In this document: in pieces, positions 1 through 6,831 of the stretch
How the letters are laid out: each line of letters begins with the position of its first letter
Numbering within the stretch: position 1 is the stretch's first letter
Virus record (IMG/VR): IMGVR_UViG_3300042914_003470
Location: 1-29,666 of that record
Origin: a virus
DNA: 29,666 bases
Direction: 5' to 3' (one strand)
Made by a program: the position numbers and the translations under genes
The notes under the pieces: generated by a model
The model's input: the letters and a program-made list of their open reading frames with translations, nothing else
Told to the model about the DNA's origin: nothing
The model's database searches: none

Positions 1-31
1 CAATATTATTGCTTTTTGGAATAAAAGTCAA
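1..31 (-). promoter_or_regulatory. Leftward Bacteroidota-type promoter leaving the window
   Basis: Read on the minus strand, TTG (29-31) is followed after 20 nt by TAATATTG (1-8), one base from the TAnnTTTG -7 consensus of Bacteroidota. The -33 box sits in the string CTTGACTTTTATT, which is repeated exactly at the promoter near 9,347. It lies just beyond a terminator-like hairpin, so it probably starts a new operon to the left of the window. Confidence 0.45.
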
Positions 32-32
32 G

Positions 33-54
33 AAAAAAGTAAATTATTTTACTT
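33..54 (-). terminator. AT-rich hairpin terminator of the leftward cluster
   Basis: A 7-bp stem (37-43 with 48-54, AAGTAAA/TTTACTT) closes a 4-nt loop and is followed on the minus strand by a run of T residues (A33-A38 on the given strand). It overlaps the stop codon of the last gene of the leftward operon. The stem has little GC, so it is probably a weak terminator. Confidence 0.4.
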
Positions 55-297
55 GTTGTTTTTTTTTACAAAAGTTTTGTTGTAGTAGATAGCCCCTGCA
101 TCAACTGGAATGATAGCGTCGAACATTCCGTGCCTTTGACCGTCATTAAAAGCCTTGATTATGGTTTGTTTCTCGTCAAGTTGCAGATCAATGGCAAGAT
201 CGATCAAAGAATTAAGAAATTCTTTTTCGTTTGCGCTTTTTGATTTGTCCTGAGTCAAGGCCAAGTTGAGTATCAATTCTTGAATCGGAGTTTTCAT
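49..297 (-). CDS. Small protein, paralogue 1 of a tandem triplet
   Basis: 82 aa, function unknown. It begins MKTPIQELI, has a central helix-rich part with 'DEKQTIIKAFNDGQRHGM' and ends with an aromatic motif (IYYNKTF). The same plan (MKTPL/I start, E-K/R-Q-x-I-x-x-A-F-x-x-G-x-R, terminal YF/YYN motif) appears in the next two genes upstream, so the three are paralogues. The start is taken at 297 because it aligns with the MKTP starts of the paralogues; a longer reading from 336 is possible. The start lies 86 nt inside the preceding gene. Similar short proteins are frequent in Bacteroidota phages as far as I recall, without a known role. Confidence 0.75.
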   Translation of the reverse strand: MKTPIQELILNLALTQDKSKSANEKEFLNSLIDLAIDLQLDEKQTIIKAFNDGQRHGMFDAIIPVDAGAIYYNKTFVKKNNK

Positions 298-499
298 TTT
301 CTGAGTAAAATCTATTAAAGTAGTCCATAGCATCAATTTTCAAATCTTTAGCTGCTGTAATTCTACCTGCTTCATAAGCTCCTACCACACATTGCCTTTC
401 CATACTAAGCAGTTCTTGAATCTTCTCAAACACCTGACAATCAAGGTGATGAATTTTGTCGCCCGCTGCGTCCAAAAAAGTTTGCAAAGCCGTTTTCAT
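212..499 (-). CDS. Small protein, paralogue 2, with basic C-terminal tail
   Basis: 95 aa, function unknown. Residues 1-68 match the paralogues (MKTALQTFL start, MERQCVVGAYEAGR core, YFNRFY motif). Beyond that motif it carries an extra tail of about 27 residues ending in KKRKRKRIS. The tail is encoded by DNA that is also the start of the next gene in another frame, an 86-nt overlap. The start codon overlaps the stop of the upstream gene by one base (TAATG), suggesting translational coupling. Confidence 0.72.
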   Translation of the reverse strand: MKTALQTFLDAAGDKIHHLDCQVFEKIQELLSMERQCVVGAYEAGRITAAKDLKIDAMDYFNRFYSENENSDSRIDTQLGLDSGQIKKRKRKRIS

Positions 500-711
500 T
501 AATGATATTTTGAATTAAAAAAAGTTTCAGGTTTCTGATGTACGTTCAATAATCCGTCTCTCTTGCCGTGCAAAAAAGCATCTTCAATTTGTTTCCTTTC
601 CTCAACAAGTAGCTCCTCAATTGTGTTTTTGATTGCCCTCAATTGAAATAGACATCCGCTTTCTTTATTCTCTTCCATTTCCTGAAGCAAAAGTTTTAGC
701 GGAGTTTTCAT
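499..711 (-). CDS. Small protein, paralogue 3
   Basis: 70 aa, function unknown; the shortest copy of the triplet. It begins MKTPLKLLLQEM, continues with a charged helical core (VEERKQIEDAFLHGKRDG) and ends with the aromatic motif ETFFNSKYH. TAATG overlaps join it both to the upstream membrane protein gene and to the downstream paralogue, so all four are likely translated from one messenger. Best read as an acidic/helical accessory protein that was duplicated in place. Confidence 0.75.
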   Translation of the reverse strand: MKTPLKLLLQEMEENKESGCLFQLRAIKNTIEELLVEERKQIEDAFLHGKRDGLLNVHQKPETFFNSKYH

Positions 712-971
712 TACTTATTTTGTTTCTCAGAACCAAATTTATATAATTCCTCGTCATCTTTGATAAGTTTTTTCATTCTCCTGTCAATCAGGATCATCTT
801 TATCTTGTCAAAAAGGTAAATACAAGCTCCAAATGTGCCGGTTATATTTAGCAGTTGAAGCAAAAAGTATAAAAAGACAACTACAATAGATATAGCCGCA
901 GATACAACAAGGGTTATTGGAAAAGTCCAGATCATTGCGACCTTTTCCATCAAGGAAAGTGGTTTTTTCAT
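711..971 (-). CDS. Small membrane protein
   Basis: 86 aa, not recognised. A hydrophobic stretch at about residues 12-60 is long enough for two membrane-spanning helices (WTFPITLVVSAAISIVVVF and a following segment through LLNITGTFGACIYLF), then comes a basic cytoplasmic-type tail (DRRMKKLIKDDEELYKF). Its stop codon overlaps the start of the first small paralogue by one base. It sits directly downstream of the tRNA-like gene. It could act at the host envelope, but nothing in the sequence names a function. Confidence 0.65.
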   Translation of the reverse strand: MKKPLSLMEKVAMIWTFPITLVVSAAISIVVVFLYFLLQLLNITGTFGACIYLFDKIKMILIDRRMKKLIKDDEELYKFGSEKQNK

Positions 972-984
972 AATTAAAATTTAG

Positions 985-1049
985 AAGCACATGCGGGATT
1001 CGAACCCGCAGCAGCCATAAGGCCGTTTTTCCATTTAAACTAATGTGCT
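985..1049 (-). tRNA. tRNA-like gene with a shortened anticodon arm
   Basis: Minus strand, about 65 nt. Visible parts: a perfect 7-bp acceptor (AGCACAT / ATGTGCT, extendable by one pair), T8-A9, a D arm GTTT / AAAC with GG in an 8-nt loop, and an ideal T arm GCGGG-TTCGAAT-CCCGC. Between the D and T arms only 15 nt remain where a normal tRNA has about 22; the best fold is a 4-bp stem GGCC/GGCT with a 4-nt TTAT loop, so no normal 7-nt anticodon loop exists. No CCA is encoded. It lies between a lipoprotein and a membrane protein gene and would be co-transcribed with them. It may be a degenerate tRNA, a processing element or a tRNA mimic. Confidence 0.6.
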
Positions 1050-1068
1050 TGCCAGAGAAAGGTAAACC

Positions 1069-1467
1069 TTAATTTTCGTAGACGTAAGTGACAACTTGCT
1101 GCGCGTCAATAACGAATCCGTCTCTCTTCAATTGCCATGAAACAGCGATTGGATTCTGCTGAGGAGGTTGACCTGCACCAGGGTAAGTTGTTAAACCTGC
1201 CTGCGCTCTAACTGAGAATGGCTTGCTGAAATCTACATTTTCAACTGTCTTGTCCATTTGATAGGAGTTCTCGTGAACCACTCCATCTACGTCAGTGTAA
1301 TCAAAAATGCAGTAGAATGTTTGATACATAAACTCCGTAAAGTAGAGCTGAACTGTTGATGGAATTGGCTCTTGTTCAACTGGTGGATTTTGAATCAAAT
1401 CTTCTTTCGTTTCTTTCTTACAAGAAACAAGGGCTAAAAGGCCGAGGATAAAAATTGCTTTTTTCAT
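1069..1467 (-). CDS. Lipoprotein
   Basis: 132 aa. A lipoprotein signal is clear: KK, a hydrophobic core, and the lipobox LALVSC with Cys16 as the lipidated residue, followed by KKETKED, a charged stretch typical of exported Bacteroidota lipoproteins. A proline-rich linker (28-38) leads to a folded, probably beta-rich part (STVQLYFTEFMYQTFYCIFDYTD). No family is recognised. The leader is CAACAACAA directly before ATG. It sits downstream of ssb in the leftward operon; phage lipoproteins are often superinfection-exclusion factors, but that is only an inference here. Confidence 0.75.
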   Translation of the reverse strand: MKKAIFILGLLALVSCKKETKEDLIQNPPVEQEPIPSTVQLYFTEFMYQTFYCIFDYTDVDGVVHENSYQMDKTVENVDFSKPFSVRAQAGLTTYPGAGQPPQQNPIAVSWQLKRDGFVIDAQQVVTYVYEN

Positions 1468-1484
1468 TGTTGTTGTTTTTTAAA

Positions 1485-1862
1485 TTAGAATGGAGAATCG
1501 TCTGAGTTGTTTCCTGCCGGAGAGTCCAAAAGGTCGTTTTTAGCAGTTTGTGCTGATTTGTCTGATGACAATATCTCAATGTTGTCGCTGATGATAGACA
1601 CAAATAGCTTTTTCTGATTGTCTTTATCAGTGTATTCCTCCATTTGGATTTTGCCTTCTACAAGAACCTTTGTTCCTTTTTTGATGTAGCTGTTTACAAA
1701 GTCAGCAGACTTGCCGAATGTTGTGATTGTGAACCATTGTGGTGGTGCATCCTTCTTGAACTTGTCATTTACAGCGATTCTGAAATTGCAGATGTTAGTC
1801 TTTTCAGTTGACTTGAATTGTGGATCTGCACCCACGTTGCCGGATAAAATTGCTCTGTTCAT
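1485..1862 (-). CDS. ssb: Single-stranded DNA-binding protein
   Basis: 125 aa. The OB-fold of SSB proteins is visible from MNRAILSGNVGADPQFK through WFTITTFGKSADFVNSYIKKGTKVLVEGKIQMEEYTDKDNQ and LFVSIISDNIEIL (about 1-100). A short linker leads to the acidic tip DDSPF, the conserved tail that recruits SSB-interacting replication and repair proteins. It would coat single-stranded DNA during phage replication and work with the Bet annealing protein encoded upstream. Its start is one base after the stop of a 34-codon membrane ORF, so translation is probably coupled. Confidence 0.95.
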   Translation of the reverse strand: MNRAILSGNVGADPQFKSTEKTNICNFRIAVNDKFKKDAPPQWFTITTFGKSADFVNSYIKKGTKVLVEGKIQMEEYTDKDNQKKLFVSIISDNIEILSSDKSAQTAKNDLLDSPAGNNSDDSPF

Positions 1863-1863
1863 A

Positions 1864-1968
1864 TTACTTTTTGTTATTTACTTGTTTAATTACATCTCTG
1901 ATGCCATCAATTACTAAAATTAGCAGCACTATGCTGATTAACAGCAGGGTATATTGATATCTTTCCAT
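1864..1968 (-). CDS. Tiny single-span membrane protein
   Basis: 34 aa, starting MERYQYTLLLISIVLL and ending DVIKQVNNKK. One hydrophobic helix (about residues 7-20) is followed by a short basic tail. Support that it is real: its ATG overlaps the stop of the upstream lipoprotein gene (TAATG), and its stop is one base before the ssb start, so it fills the gap exactly. Function unknown. Confidence 0.55.
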   Translation of the reverse strand: MERYQYTLLLISIVLLILVIDGIRDVIKQVNNKK

Positions 1969-2237
1969 TACCAAGGACTTTCATCATTAACGCAAATTCT
2001 GTCTCCTGGATAGTATGCGCTGTATACAAGCGGATCAACGATAAACGTCTTGCTCTCGCCTGAACATTCATTCTCAACTATAAAAAGATAGGTTTGGGAT
2101 GCTGTGTGAATGCTATCCTGTAAAATCACACCACAATTACAGAAATCTTCCTTACCATAGCCTTGTGGCTTGTCTTTATTGCATGCATAGATGAAAAAAA
2201 GCACCCATACCGAAAGTACGATTAAAAATGTTTTCAT
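1968..2237 (-). CDS. Small lipoprotein
   Basis: 89 aa. An N-terminal signal (MKTFLIVLSVWVLFFIYAC) ends in a lipobox-like IYAC with Cys19, followed by NKDKPQGYGKED. The mature part has further cysteines (FCNCGV, ECSG, ICVN), suggesting a disulfide-stabilised fold outside the cytoplasm. The leader is AACAACAACAACA before ATG. It overlaps the tiny membrane protein gene by one base. No family recognised; a role at the envelope, perhaps in blocking other phages, is only an inference. Confidence 0.72.
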   Translation of the reverse strand: MKTFLIVLSVWVLFFIYACNKDKPQGYGKEDFCNCGVILQDSIHTASQTYLFIVENECSGESKTFIVDPLVYSAYYPGDRICVNDESPW

Positions 2238-2255
2238 TGTTGTTGTTGTTAAAAT

Positions 2256-3083
2256 TTAGTCTGTGCAAAAGCCTGCTTGACATCCGGATCCTGTACCAAA
2301 AAAGAAATCTGTTTGCAATCCAATTCTTTTAATTTTGTCATAAGAAGCTTCCTTTTTCCATTGTAATTTCTTCTTTCCACTCTTTGTTAGCTTCTCCTGC
2401 TCCATGAACCAGTTCATCTTTTCAGGCTCATCTTCAAAATTGCGCCTGAGTTGTTGCATAGGCTTGTGGAAGCATCCAACACAGTTGCTGTCGGCAGGGA
2501 AAATCAAATCTGTTGTTTGTACCCACTTAATGACGTCAGGATGAATTACTTTATCTTCGATCATTGGATAAGCACATTCTCTCCACTCGATTTCTCCCCA
2601 TCTATTTCTGCCATCTGATAATTTGCCAATAACAGTTTTGAAGTGAGTGTTTTGATTATTGGCTCGTTCCATTTCGTCCCATCTAAAGCCAATATTCATT
2701 TTTACCTTACCAAAATTGTTGTGGCAATAATCAAATATTGGACGCATTTTCATCTCCTGAGTGCAAAAACGAAGCATCATATTTGGCAAGATACCGCCTT
2801 TTTTTTTGATTACTTGCTCAAAAGTATCTCCGGTAACCCAGGTTATTGCAGATCCTTTCATTTGTTCAAGTTCCAAGATCACTCTCAAAGTCCAATCGCT
2901 TTCAGCAGTTGCAATAAAATCCTTTCCAATTTTATCACTGACAAGTTGAACAAGTTTTTTGTCTTTTGGAGTACATCTGCCGTCTTCAATCAAAACAAGA
3001 GCAAAAATATCCACATCTGCTTTGTAATGCATCGACATATAACTTGATGTCTTGCCACCGCTAATTGAGTTTACTGTAATCAT
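2256..3083 (-). CDS. PAPS-reductase-like PP-loop protein
   Basis: 275 aa. The N-terminus MITVNSISGGKTSSYM carries the SGGKTS PP-loop of the adenine nucleotide alpha-hydrolase superfamily (PAPS reductase / DndC / tRNA thiolation enzymes). Downstream are RFCTQEMKMRP (Cys107), GFRWDE (132-137), NCVGCFHK (Cys201, Cys204) and a terminal GCQAGFC (Cys268, Cys273). The Cys set could hold an iron-sulfur cluster, as in DndC/CysH relatives. PP-loop proteins adenylate a substrate; the substrate here is unknown. No DndB/D/E or sulfur-assimilation partner lies nearby, so DNA phosphorothioation is not supported. CAA-repeat leader. Confidence 0.8.
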   Translation of the reverse strand: MITVNSISGGKTSSYMSMHYKADVDIFALVLIEDGRCTPKDKKLVQLVSDKIGKDFIATAESDWTLRVILELEQMKGSAITWVTGDTFEQVIKKKGGILPNMMLRFCTQEMKMRPIFDYCHNNFGKVKMNIGFRWDEMERANNQNTHFKTVIGKLSDGRNRWGEIEWRECAYPMIEDKVIHPDVIKWVQTTDLIFPADSNCVGCFHKPMQQLRRNFEDEPEKMNWFMEQEKLTKSGKKKLQWKKEASYDKIKRIGLQTDFFFGTGSGCQAGFCTD

Positions 3084-3104
3084 TGTTGTTGTTGTTATTT
3101 ATGA

Positions 3105-3368
3105 TTACTTCCCTCCAGGTCGCACGATCTTAAGCGGCTGCGCACTTGGATTGATGATGGTGCTTTCGCTGACGATCAACTGATGATGTTCACACCACTG
3201 CTTGAAAGTTTTGCCGCTCTCATGCTTAGCTTTTTGGATCCCACGACCTTTATCGTCTTTGGCTTGATCTCCATTCTCGTCCAATTCGGGTTCAAAAGTG
3301 CATTCATTGAAGTACATGTTCTTTAGGATGAACATAACTGCTGCCGGGTAATTTACCATTTCATTCAT
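3105..3368 (-). CDS. Hypothetical protein
   Basis: 87 aa, not recognised. It begins MNEMVNYPAAVMFILKNMYF, has an acidic middle (ELDENGDQAKDDKGRG) and ends with KIVRPGGK. ATG at 3,368 is chosen because it overlaps the stop of the upstream 291-aa gene in an ATGAATGA arrangement, a common coupling layout; an upstream TTG reading is possible but less likely. It stands between the replication block and the PP-loop protein. Confidence 0.65.
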   Translation of the reverse strand: MNEMVNYPAAVMFILKNMYFNECTFEPELDENGDQAKDDKGRGIQKAKHESGKTFKQWCEHHQLIVSESTIINPSAQPLKIVRPGGK

Positions 3369-4236
3369 ACTGTTCTTGTTTAAATTGTTCAATAATTTGG
3401 CGTAAATCTCGTTTATTTTTAATCAAATCGTCATAAAAAGTTTTGACACACATCTCGTAGCACATCTTTTTGATGTCTGATTCAAATACATTGTCGTAGC
3501 CCTCTTTTAGCACCTTTTCAGCGAGCAATCGAATTGACCTTGCGTCATCCTTGCTATTGGCTTTGCGATTCTCATTCTTGTGCTTATGGATCGTCTTTGC
3601 AGTCTCGTAAATCTCTTTCTTCTCATCAAGTGTCATCTGAATTAGATTCAGGTTATTCTCCAGGGTGGAAAATACTGCACCAAAACCACTTAGCGTTCCT
3701 TGCAAGTTTCCAGTGTCACGATACTGCTCAAACTTTTGTACAATGTAAGTTTCCACAAATTCGTAGAAAATTAGACTCTTCTCCTGCTCAGTCATCTCTG
3801 AGTCAATCGGTTTCTGCTCAAGTTGTGATTTGAATTCTCTCATTGCACTTGCTTTGTAGGTGTTGTAACTATCCATGATCCTGCCGACATATGCCGCGCT
3901 AAAATTTTGGAAATGTTCCACATCACAATTTAGCTTTTTTGCCGCTGCAAGTTTAAATGCAATTCTGAACTCTTCAGGTGAAAAATATGCAAGTTCACTC
4001 TTGACGAAATCAAACAATACCATTTTTTGCGATTCTGAGGGCATATTTTCGGCTTTAATCCCGATTAAGGTCATAACATACCGCAGTGCCTGTTTGAGTG
4101 GCTCTAAATCGCTTAAATCGCATATTCGGTTTTGATGGGATGCAAGGACGATTTCTCGACCGTTAAAAGTTCCGAAGCGCATTTTCGAAATCTGCTCCTC
4201 GATTGTTTGGTTTGTTGTTGTTGGAAGTTGATTCAT
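3361..4236 (-). CDS. Replication-block protein of unknown function
   Basis: 291 aa, soluble and mostly helical. No Walker motif is visible, so it is not a DnaC-type ATPase. The C-terminal third is rich in K/E/D helices (KKIYETAK-like and DLIKNKRDLRQIIEQFKQ). Its gene directly follows the replisome organiser and overlaps it by 74 nt if the 4,236 start is right; the internal ATG at 4,182 (MRFGTFNGREIV) would cut the overlap to 20 nt. The position next to a DnaD/DUF1376-like protein suggests a replication partner, for example a helicase-recruiting factor, but this is inference from context. Confidence 0.65.
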   Translation of the reverse strand: MNQLPTTTNQTIEEQISKMRFGTFNGREIVLASHQNRICDLSDLEPLKQALRYVMTLIGIKAENMPSESQKMVLFDFVKSELAYFSPEEFRIAFKLAAAKKLNCDVEHFQNFSAAYVGRIMDSYNTYKASAMREFKSQLEQKPIDSEMTEQEKSLIFYEFVETYIVQKFEQYRDTGNLQGTLSGFGAVFSTLENNLNLIQMTLDEKKEIYETAKTIHKHKNENRKANSKDDARSIRLLAEKVLKEGYDNVFESDIKKMCYEMCVKTFYDDLIKNKRDLRQIIEQFKQEQYE

Positions 4237-5047
4237 TGCTTTGTCGGTTTAACCAATTGTTTAATGTGAGATAGACGCTCATGTACTTTGCTGCAAGTTG
4301 TTTGAAGTTCTCCATGCGCATCAGAGTCTGCTCAATTTGATCCTGAGAAAACTTTTCCAAAAGCTTCCGGCATTCATCCTCCGTCATCTGACTTTTCAGT
4401 TTGCAGACAAGTGGACAATTTTCTCTGATGAAGATCTGGATGGGGTGAAAAACCAAAACCTCGTTCAAACTTTCTTTTTCTTTCTTTTCTTCTTTTCTTT
4501 CTTTTTCTTTGAATAAAGGTATCTTAGTATTATTACCCTTATTATCTAAATATATATTATCTATATATATATTATTATTATGGGAAAAATCATCAGAAAA
4601 AAGCAAATTTTCAGAAGTGGTTTCATTTTGCTTTTGGTTTTGCTTAAGCAAATCACCTTGAATTTCTTGTGTTTTTGGTCTTCCTCCCAGGCTTCCTGCC
4701 GCACTTCTAACAAACCTAATATGCTCATCCTGAACGATTCTCTTGCAAAAGTACGCTCCGTCAGTATCAACTTTTATCAGATTATATTTCAATAATTCTG
4801 TCATCAAAAGTTGGATTTTTTTCTTAGAAATTCCGAAGATTTTCCGAAGATTTTCTTCATTTAAAATCTGATTTCCGATGATCAAATATCCTTTTTTGTC
4901 TGAAAGTTGCATCAGGCAGATGAGATCGATCCACAATCCACGAGCCTCAAGACTACACATTCTGATACCGGTATCGGTCATCCAATCAGAAGGGAAGAAC
5001 TCGAAACTCGTGGATTTTGACTTACTTATTTTTGTGGATTCATTCAT
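4163..5047 (-). CDS. DUF1376 / DnaD-like replisome organiser
   Basis: 294 aa. The N-terminal domain (about 14-115) has the pattern FFPSDWMTDTGIRMCSLEARG followed by GLWIDLICLMQ, the winged-helix region typical of phage replisome organisers and DUF1376 proteins, which bind origin DNA. An Arg/Gly hinge (SAAGSLGGRPKTQ) follows, then a low-complexity K/E linker (around 175-195). The C-terminal part (about 205-270) has helices like those that contact the host helicase machinery in such proteins. It likely binds the phage origin and recruits host DnaB. It overlaps the upstream double-HTH gene by ATGA. Confidence 0.72.
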   Translation of the reverse strand: MNESTKISKSKSTSFEFFPSDWMTDTGIRMCSLEARGLWIDLICLMQLSDKKGYLIIGNQILNEENLRKIFGISKKKIQLLMTELLKYNLIKVDTDGAYFCKRIVQDEHIRFVRSAAGSLGGRPKTQEIQGDLLKQNQKQNETTSENLLFSDDFSHNNNIYIDNIYLDNKGNNTKIPLFKEKERKEEKKEKESLNEVLVFHPIQIFIRENCPLVCKLKSQMTEDECRKLLEKFSQDQIEQTLMRMENFKQLAAKYMSVYLTLNNWLNRQSNESTSNNNKPNNRGADFENALRNF

Positions 5048-5448
5048 TTTTGGAGCGTTACAACAAAGGCGTTGTACTTAGCATCTTTCTTTGTTCTGAC
5101 TCCATTAAGCACATTGCTCACAAAAGTCATAGAGAACTCAGGAAAGTCTGCGCAGAAAGCACGAACGCTTTTGTAATTGGTGAAAATCATCCCTCTGATG
5201 GCCAGTCGCTCATCATTTGTCATAAATAGACCTTCAGCATCGATAGATTGAATCTTTGTATTGATTTCCTCCACAAGCTTATCCTCAGATGCTTTAGGCA
5301 TGCGATAGGCAAAAAGATTATTGATCTTAGTGTACCGGATACCACTGATTCGTGCAAACTCCTGGATGCTTCCATACTTATTTCGGATTTGCTGCTTAAG
5401 AGCATCGTAATTCTTCAATGTTACTGTTGTTTCTATACTTGTTTCCAT
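5044..5448 (-). CDS. Tandem helix-turn-helix DNA-binding protein
   Basis: 134 aa. Two segments look like Cro/C1-type helix-turn-helix units: about 20-50 (KYGSIQEFARISGIRYTKINNLF) split here as KYGSIQEFARIS and GIRYTKINNLF, and about 90-118 (NYKSVRAFCADFP then FSMTFVSNVLNG). Both have the helix-helix-'x-V/I-N-x-L' layout, suggesting an internal duplication. It could be a transcriptional regulator of the early genes or an origin-binding factor; its place between bet and the replisome organiser allows either. No dimerisation or protease domain is visible, so it is not a LexA/CI-type repressor. Confidence 0.6.
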   Translation of the reverse strand: METSIETTVTLKNYDALKQQIRNKYGSIQEFARISGIRYTKINNLFAYRMPKASEDKLVEEINTKIQSIDAEGLFMTNDERLAIRGMIFTNYKSVRAFCADFPEFSMTFVSNVLNGVRTKKDAKYNAFVVTLQK

Positions 5449-5455
5449 AAACTGA

Positions 5456-6313
5456 TTATTGATTTTGATTATTTAAAATTTGCACTTTGTTTTCGCCCGC
5501 TTCCAATAGCTCCTTATTTGTTTCATTCTCTAAAAGTTCATATACCTCATCTTCCGTTTTACAGGCATTGATTTTCTCAATCATATTATCATATCTATCA
5601 AATTCAGCGATAACTGCTTTGCGATCGGTGACAAGTTTCTTAAACTCTTCATTGGTATGCAGGTCCGGATTTGATTTCCAAATCTCAGCAAGGCAATCCA
5701 TTTCCACGCAAACAAGGATTTTGTCATAGACCTCCTGATTGGAAACCATTAAAGGGATTTTTTCCTCTTTAGGCTCGATAACGATTTGATTTTGGCCAAC
5801 CTGATCTGGTAATTCATCAGCCGTGTAAGGCATACCACCAAGTTCATCTGAGAAGCAAAGTCGGAATCCTTGTGCCATAGCTACCTTTTTAATCATCGTG
5901 TATGGCTTATCTGCCCAAAACTTAGTTGGCCTGCCTTCCTTTGTGCGCTGTACATATTCGCTGTAGAATACCTCATGCACAAATGGATGTGTAAAGTCAT
6001 TCCGGTGAATTGTGATGATCGCCTTAAGGCTTCCATCATCCAATTTGCCATCGGTCGTTACATTCCATCCCGATAAACGGCCGCTACGCTCTGCTCTTTT
6101 GATGTAGGTCTCATAGCCCACAATGACGCTAAAGTTGTTGCCATACTTACTTGCGTAGATTTCACGCTTGAAAGGATTAAGACCGAAGCCCTGGGCAATT
6201 TCAATGAATTGAGTTACCTCAGCCTGGGTTAGGTTAGAAGCAAGATTCATGCTTCTGAGGTAGTTTTTGACACGCTCGATGTCAAATGCTGCTGCTTTTT
6301 CTATGCTATTCAT
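5456..6313 (-). CDS. bet: Phage recombination protein Bet (RecT/Red-beta family)
   Basis: 285 aa. The family signature is clear: LTQAEVTQFIEIAQGFGLNP, FKREIYASKYG, then FSVIVGYETYIKRAERSGRL and PYTMIKKVAMAQGFRLCF. Such proteins anneal complementary single strands and promote strand invasion during phage replication and repair. A C-terminal extension (about 200-285) is acidic and helical. The leader is CAACAACAACATG. The usual partner, a 5'-3' exonuclease such as lambda Exo or a YqaJ nuclease, is not found next to it in the window; ssb lies in the same transcription unit. Confidence 0.93.
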   Translation of the reverse strand: MNSIEKAAAFDIERVKNYLRSMNLASNLTQAEVTQFIEIAQGFGLNPFKREIYASKYGNNFSVIVGYETYIKRAERSGRLSGWNVTTDGKLDDGSLKAIITIHRNDFTHPFVHEVFYSEYVQRTKEGRPTKFWADKPYTMIKKVAMAQGFRLCFSDELGGMPYTADELPDQVGQNQIVIEPKEEKIPLMVSNQEVYDKILVCVEMDCLAEIWKSNPDLHTNEEFKKLVTDRKAVIAEFDRYDNMIEKINACKTEDEVYELLENETNKELLEAGENKVQILNNQNQ

Positions 6314-6353
6314 GTTGTTGTTGATTTAGATGTAAAAATACAAAAATGTTTGG

Positions 6354-6830
6354 TTATTTTGATAAAGATATTTCAACTGTAGTCTTAGAACTTTTGATGG
6401 CCGGATAGAGTTCTTTGAGTTCTCCTGTGAATTCATCAAGCATAGTTTGCTTTGACTTTATCATCTTGAGTTGCTCCTCCAGTGCTTTGCGCTCCGATCC
6501 AATTACATCTTCGCGTTCTTTTATTTCTTTCCATGAGGGTGTATTTTCAAAATTGTAACGTACACCGGCCTCTTTATGCTTAAAGGTTACACCGTGCTTA
6601 ACGACTCCGGATTTGGCCTCAGGCCCATAGAGATCCAATTCTGCGACCGCTTTAGATCGTAACTCCTCTTTTGCCATTTCAATTACTTGGCTCATGAATT
6701 CGATATGCGCAAGTGTTGATAGGGTGTCGATGTTTCCTTGTGCGGCCTCATCAATTAAAGATTGGGCAGTTTGCTTAACAAGTGTTTTGCTGAAGGTTTC
6801 ATAACCTTTGGTTTGCTGTAATGTATTCAT
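6354..6830 (-). CDS. Hypothetical coiled-coil protein upstream of bet
   Basis: 158 aa, not recognised. A helical N-terminal half leads to a central part with KHGVTFKHKEAGVRYNFENTPSW and a long heptad-like helix (about 100-140: REDVIGSERKALEEQLKMIK then KQTMLDEF). The layout resembles proteins found beside phage annealing proteins, such as Gp157-type coiled-coil proteins, but the match is not strong enough to name it. A position directly upstream of bet suggests a role in recombination or replication. Confidence 0.6.
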   Translation of the reverse strand: MNTLQQTKGYETFSKTLVKQTAQSLIDEAAQGNIDTLSTLAHIEFMSQVIEMAKEELRSKAVAELDLYGPEAKSGVVKHGVTFKHKEAGVRYNFENTPSWKEIKEREDVIGSERKALEEQLKMIKSKQTMLDEFTGELKELYPAIKSSKTTVEISLSK

Positions 6831-6831
6831 C

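Noticed and set aside
985-1049. Integration (att) site within a tRNA 3' end
   Set aside because: The element keeps both acceptor strands and a D arm, and no integrase is nearby; att copies usually hold only the 3' part.
2643-3047. Plus-strand ORF of 134 codons
   Set aside because: It is antisense to the PP-loop gene, which has clear motifs and a proper leader.
2256-3083. DNA phosphorothioation (Dnd) system
   Set aside because: Only a PP-loop protein is present; no DndA/B/D/E-like genes are in the window.
4298-4516. Plus-strand ORF ending in a phenylalanine run
   Set aside because: It is the antisense of the low-complexity Lys/Glu linker of the replisome organiser.
5044-5448. Toxin-antitoxin module or CI repressor
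   Set aside because: No toxin partner or peptidase domain is visible; only two HTH-like units.
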